From positions 101,035 to 165,034 of the forward strand of contig JAHDVF020001517.1 of NCBI GenBank assembly GCA_022606425.2: 64,000 nt of DNA. The letters are read 5' to 3'. The stretch is from Lepidostoma basale (taxonomy: Eukaryota > Arthropoda > Insecta > Trichoptera > Lepidostomatidae). The translations under genes were made by a program, and so were the position numbers. Below the pieces are notes generated by a model. That model was not told the DNA's origin. It was given only the letters and a program-made list of their open reading frames with translations, and ran no database searches. Numbering within the stretch: the first letter of the stretch is position 1; each line of letters begins with the position of its first letter. Positions 63,165 to 64,000 of the stretch are shown in pieces.

Positions 63165-64000
63165 TTTAATCCTAGATGCGGTTCGGCTTAAATAGTGTGC
63201 ATCTCTTTGTTCGATGACACATGTAGGTACCTGTAGGAACAGATCAATAACCTCGCGTTCGAGCCCTTATATTAATAATATAAACAAACTAGTCGGACGA
63301 AGACGTGGGAACAGATCAATTAATATATCCCTGAATCCCCAAATGTTAACTTAGGTAATATAAACAAATATTGATTGAAAATATAGAGACGTAGGAAAGT
63401 GATTTGTGGTAACGGGTGGTTAGGTACATAACACCCCCCTCGTTAGCTTGAAATTATTTTGAAAATTATACAAAAATTATTTGAAAAATATTTCAAAAGA
63501 GGTAAGCAGCAGATACAGTTACATTTATGTTACATAGAAAAATTATAAAAATGTATTACATTGTGTATAATATTTTGAGACACATTTTAAAGGAACTTAA
63601 GTATAAGTTGTACTTTTTTTTTATCATTATTTTAGAACAACCTTACTCCATTTACAAGGTTTTGAAGGTAATTGAACATAAATTTAGATTAAAAGTACAC
63701 ATTAAATGAAAAAGTAGTTTCATAACACTTGGATAAAATATAACATGATTTTTATATAATTCTAATAAGAAATAGTTGGACAAATGGTTTACACCAAAAT
63801 TACATAGAAATTATATAATATTCTTTATAGTTACACATTTAAAAATAAAGGATATTTAAAGGTTTACAACATCTGATATAATATATCATTAATTTCAGGA
63901 ATTCTAAACATAACAATTTTAAAAGGGTTTGTATCCATTGGTAATACAAAAATAAAAATGTCATTGAACTTATCAATATTTGATGCTTATAAATGCATCT
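63165..64000. other. AT-rich end of the window, nothing assigned
   Basis: No gene or known repeat. The short open frame 63527-63709 has AT-driven composition and no supporting features. Confidence 0.4.

Overview
The window looks like repeat-choked nuclear DNA from an arthropod, most probably an insect and plausibly a lepidopteran. The grounds are strongly AT-rich sequence, spliced genes with GT/AG introns, many 5'-truncated RTE-like LINE tails, tRNA-derived SINEs, a mariner of the cecropia type, hAT and TTAA-flanked non-autonomous elements, and no bacterial gene organisation. The lepidopteran assignment is an inference.

Layout. From 1 to about 49 kb I see no host gene I can defend; this part is a mosaic of mobile-element remains. 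It holds LINE 3' fragments on both strands (several families, some nested), one apparently complete mariner (33454-34732), a TTAA-flanked foldback element (4442-5117), a ~215-bp tandem satellite broken by two successive LINE insertions (9950-11015), tRNA-type SINEs, and about ten families of short palindromic repeats. From 49.77 to 60.90 kb there is one real host gene on the + strand: nine coding exons joined in frame into a 655-residue RING / zinc-binding B-box-like / coiled-coil / NHL-repeat protein of the TRIM-NHL type. Its introns carry more of the same repeats, including two hAT-type elements side by side. A convergent - strand gene ends at 61342; only its last coding exon (61342-61569) is clear. 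The rest, to 64000, holds LINE scraps, a 35-bp tandem repeat and AT-rich sequence.

The main discovery candidate is the palindromic repeats. Nine families that differ in sequence (called A-I here) share one RNA architecture. It has CUGANGA or a near variant, one extra unpaired base, a perfect hairpin, GAAA, a very short self-complementary stretch (ACAUGU, ACAGCUGU, ACCGGU or ACUAGU) and then C or U. Complementary sequences close it from outside. That is the type I hammerhead ribozyme fold (stem I, CUGANGA, stem II, GAAA, a minimal palindromic stem III, and the cleavage site after UH). Two family E copies (14904-14949 and 46090-46135) keep a perfect 7-bp stem I, an intact core and a paired stem II; several family A copies keep an intact core. 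In most families the motif is present twice, inverted, so that either strand's transcript would carry one. One family D insertion inside a SINE is bounded by a 12-bp target duplication, as expected of retrotransposed elements. Hammerheads with minimal stem III that act as dimers are known from Penelope-like retroelements; many different families of inverted-pair hammerhead repeats in one 64-kb stretch is the part worth pursuing.
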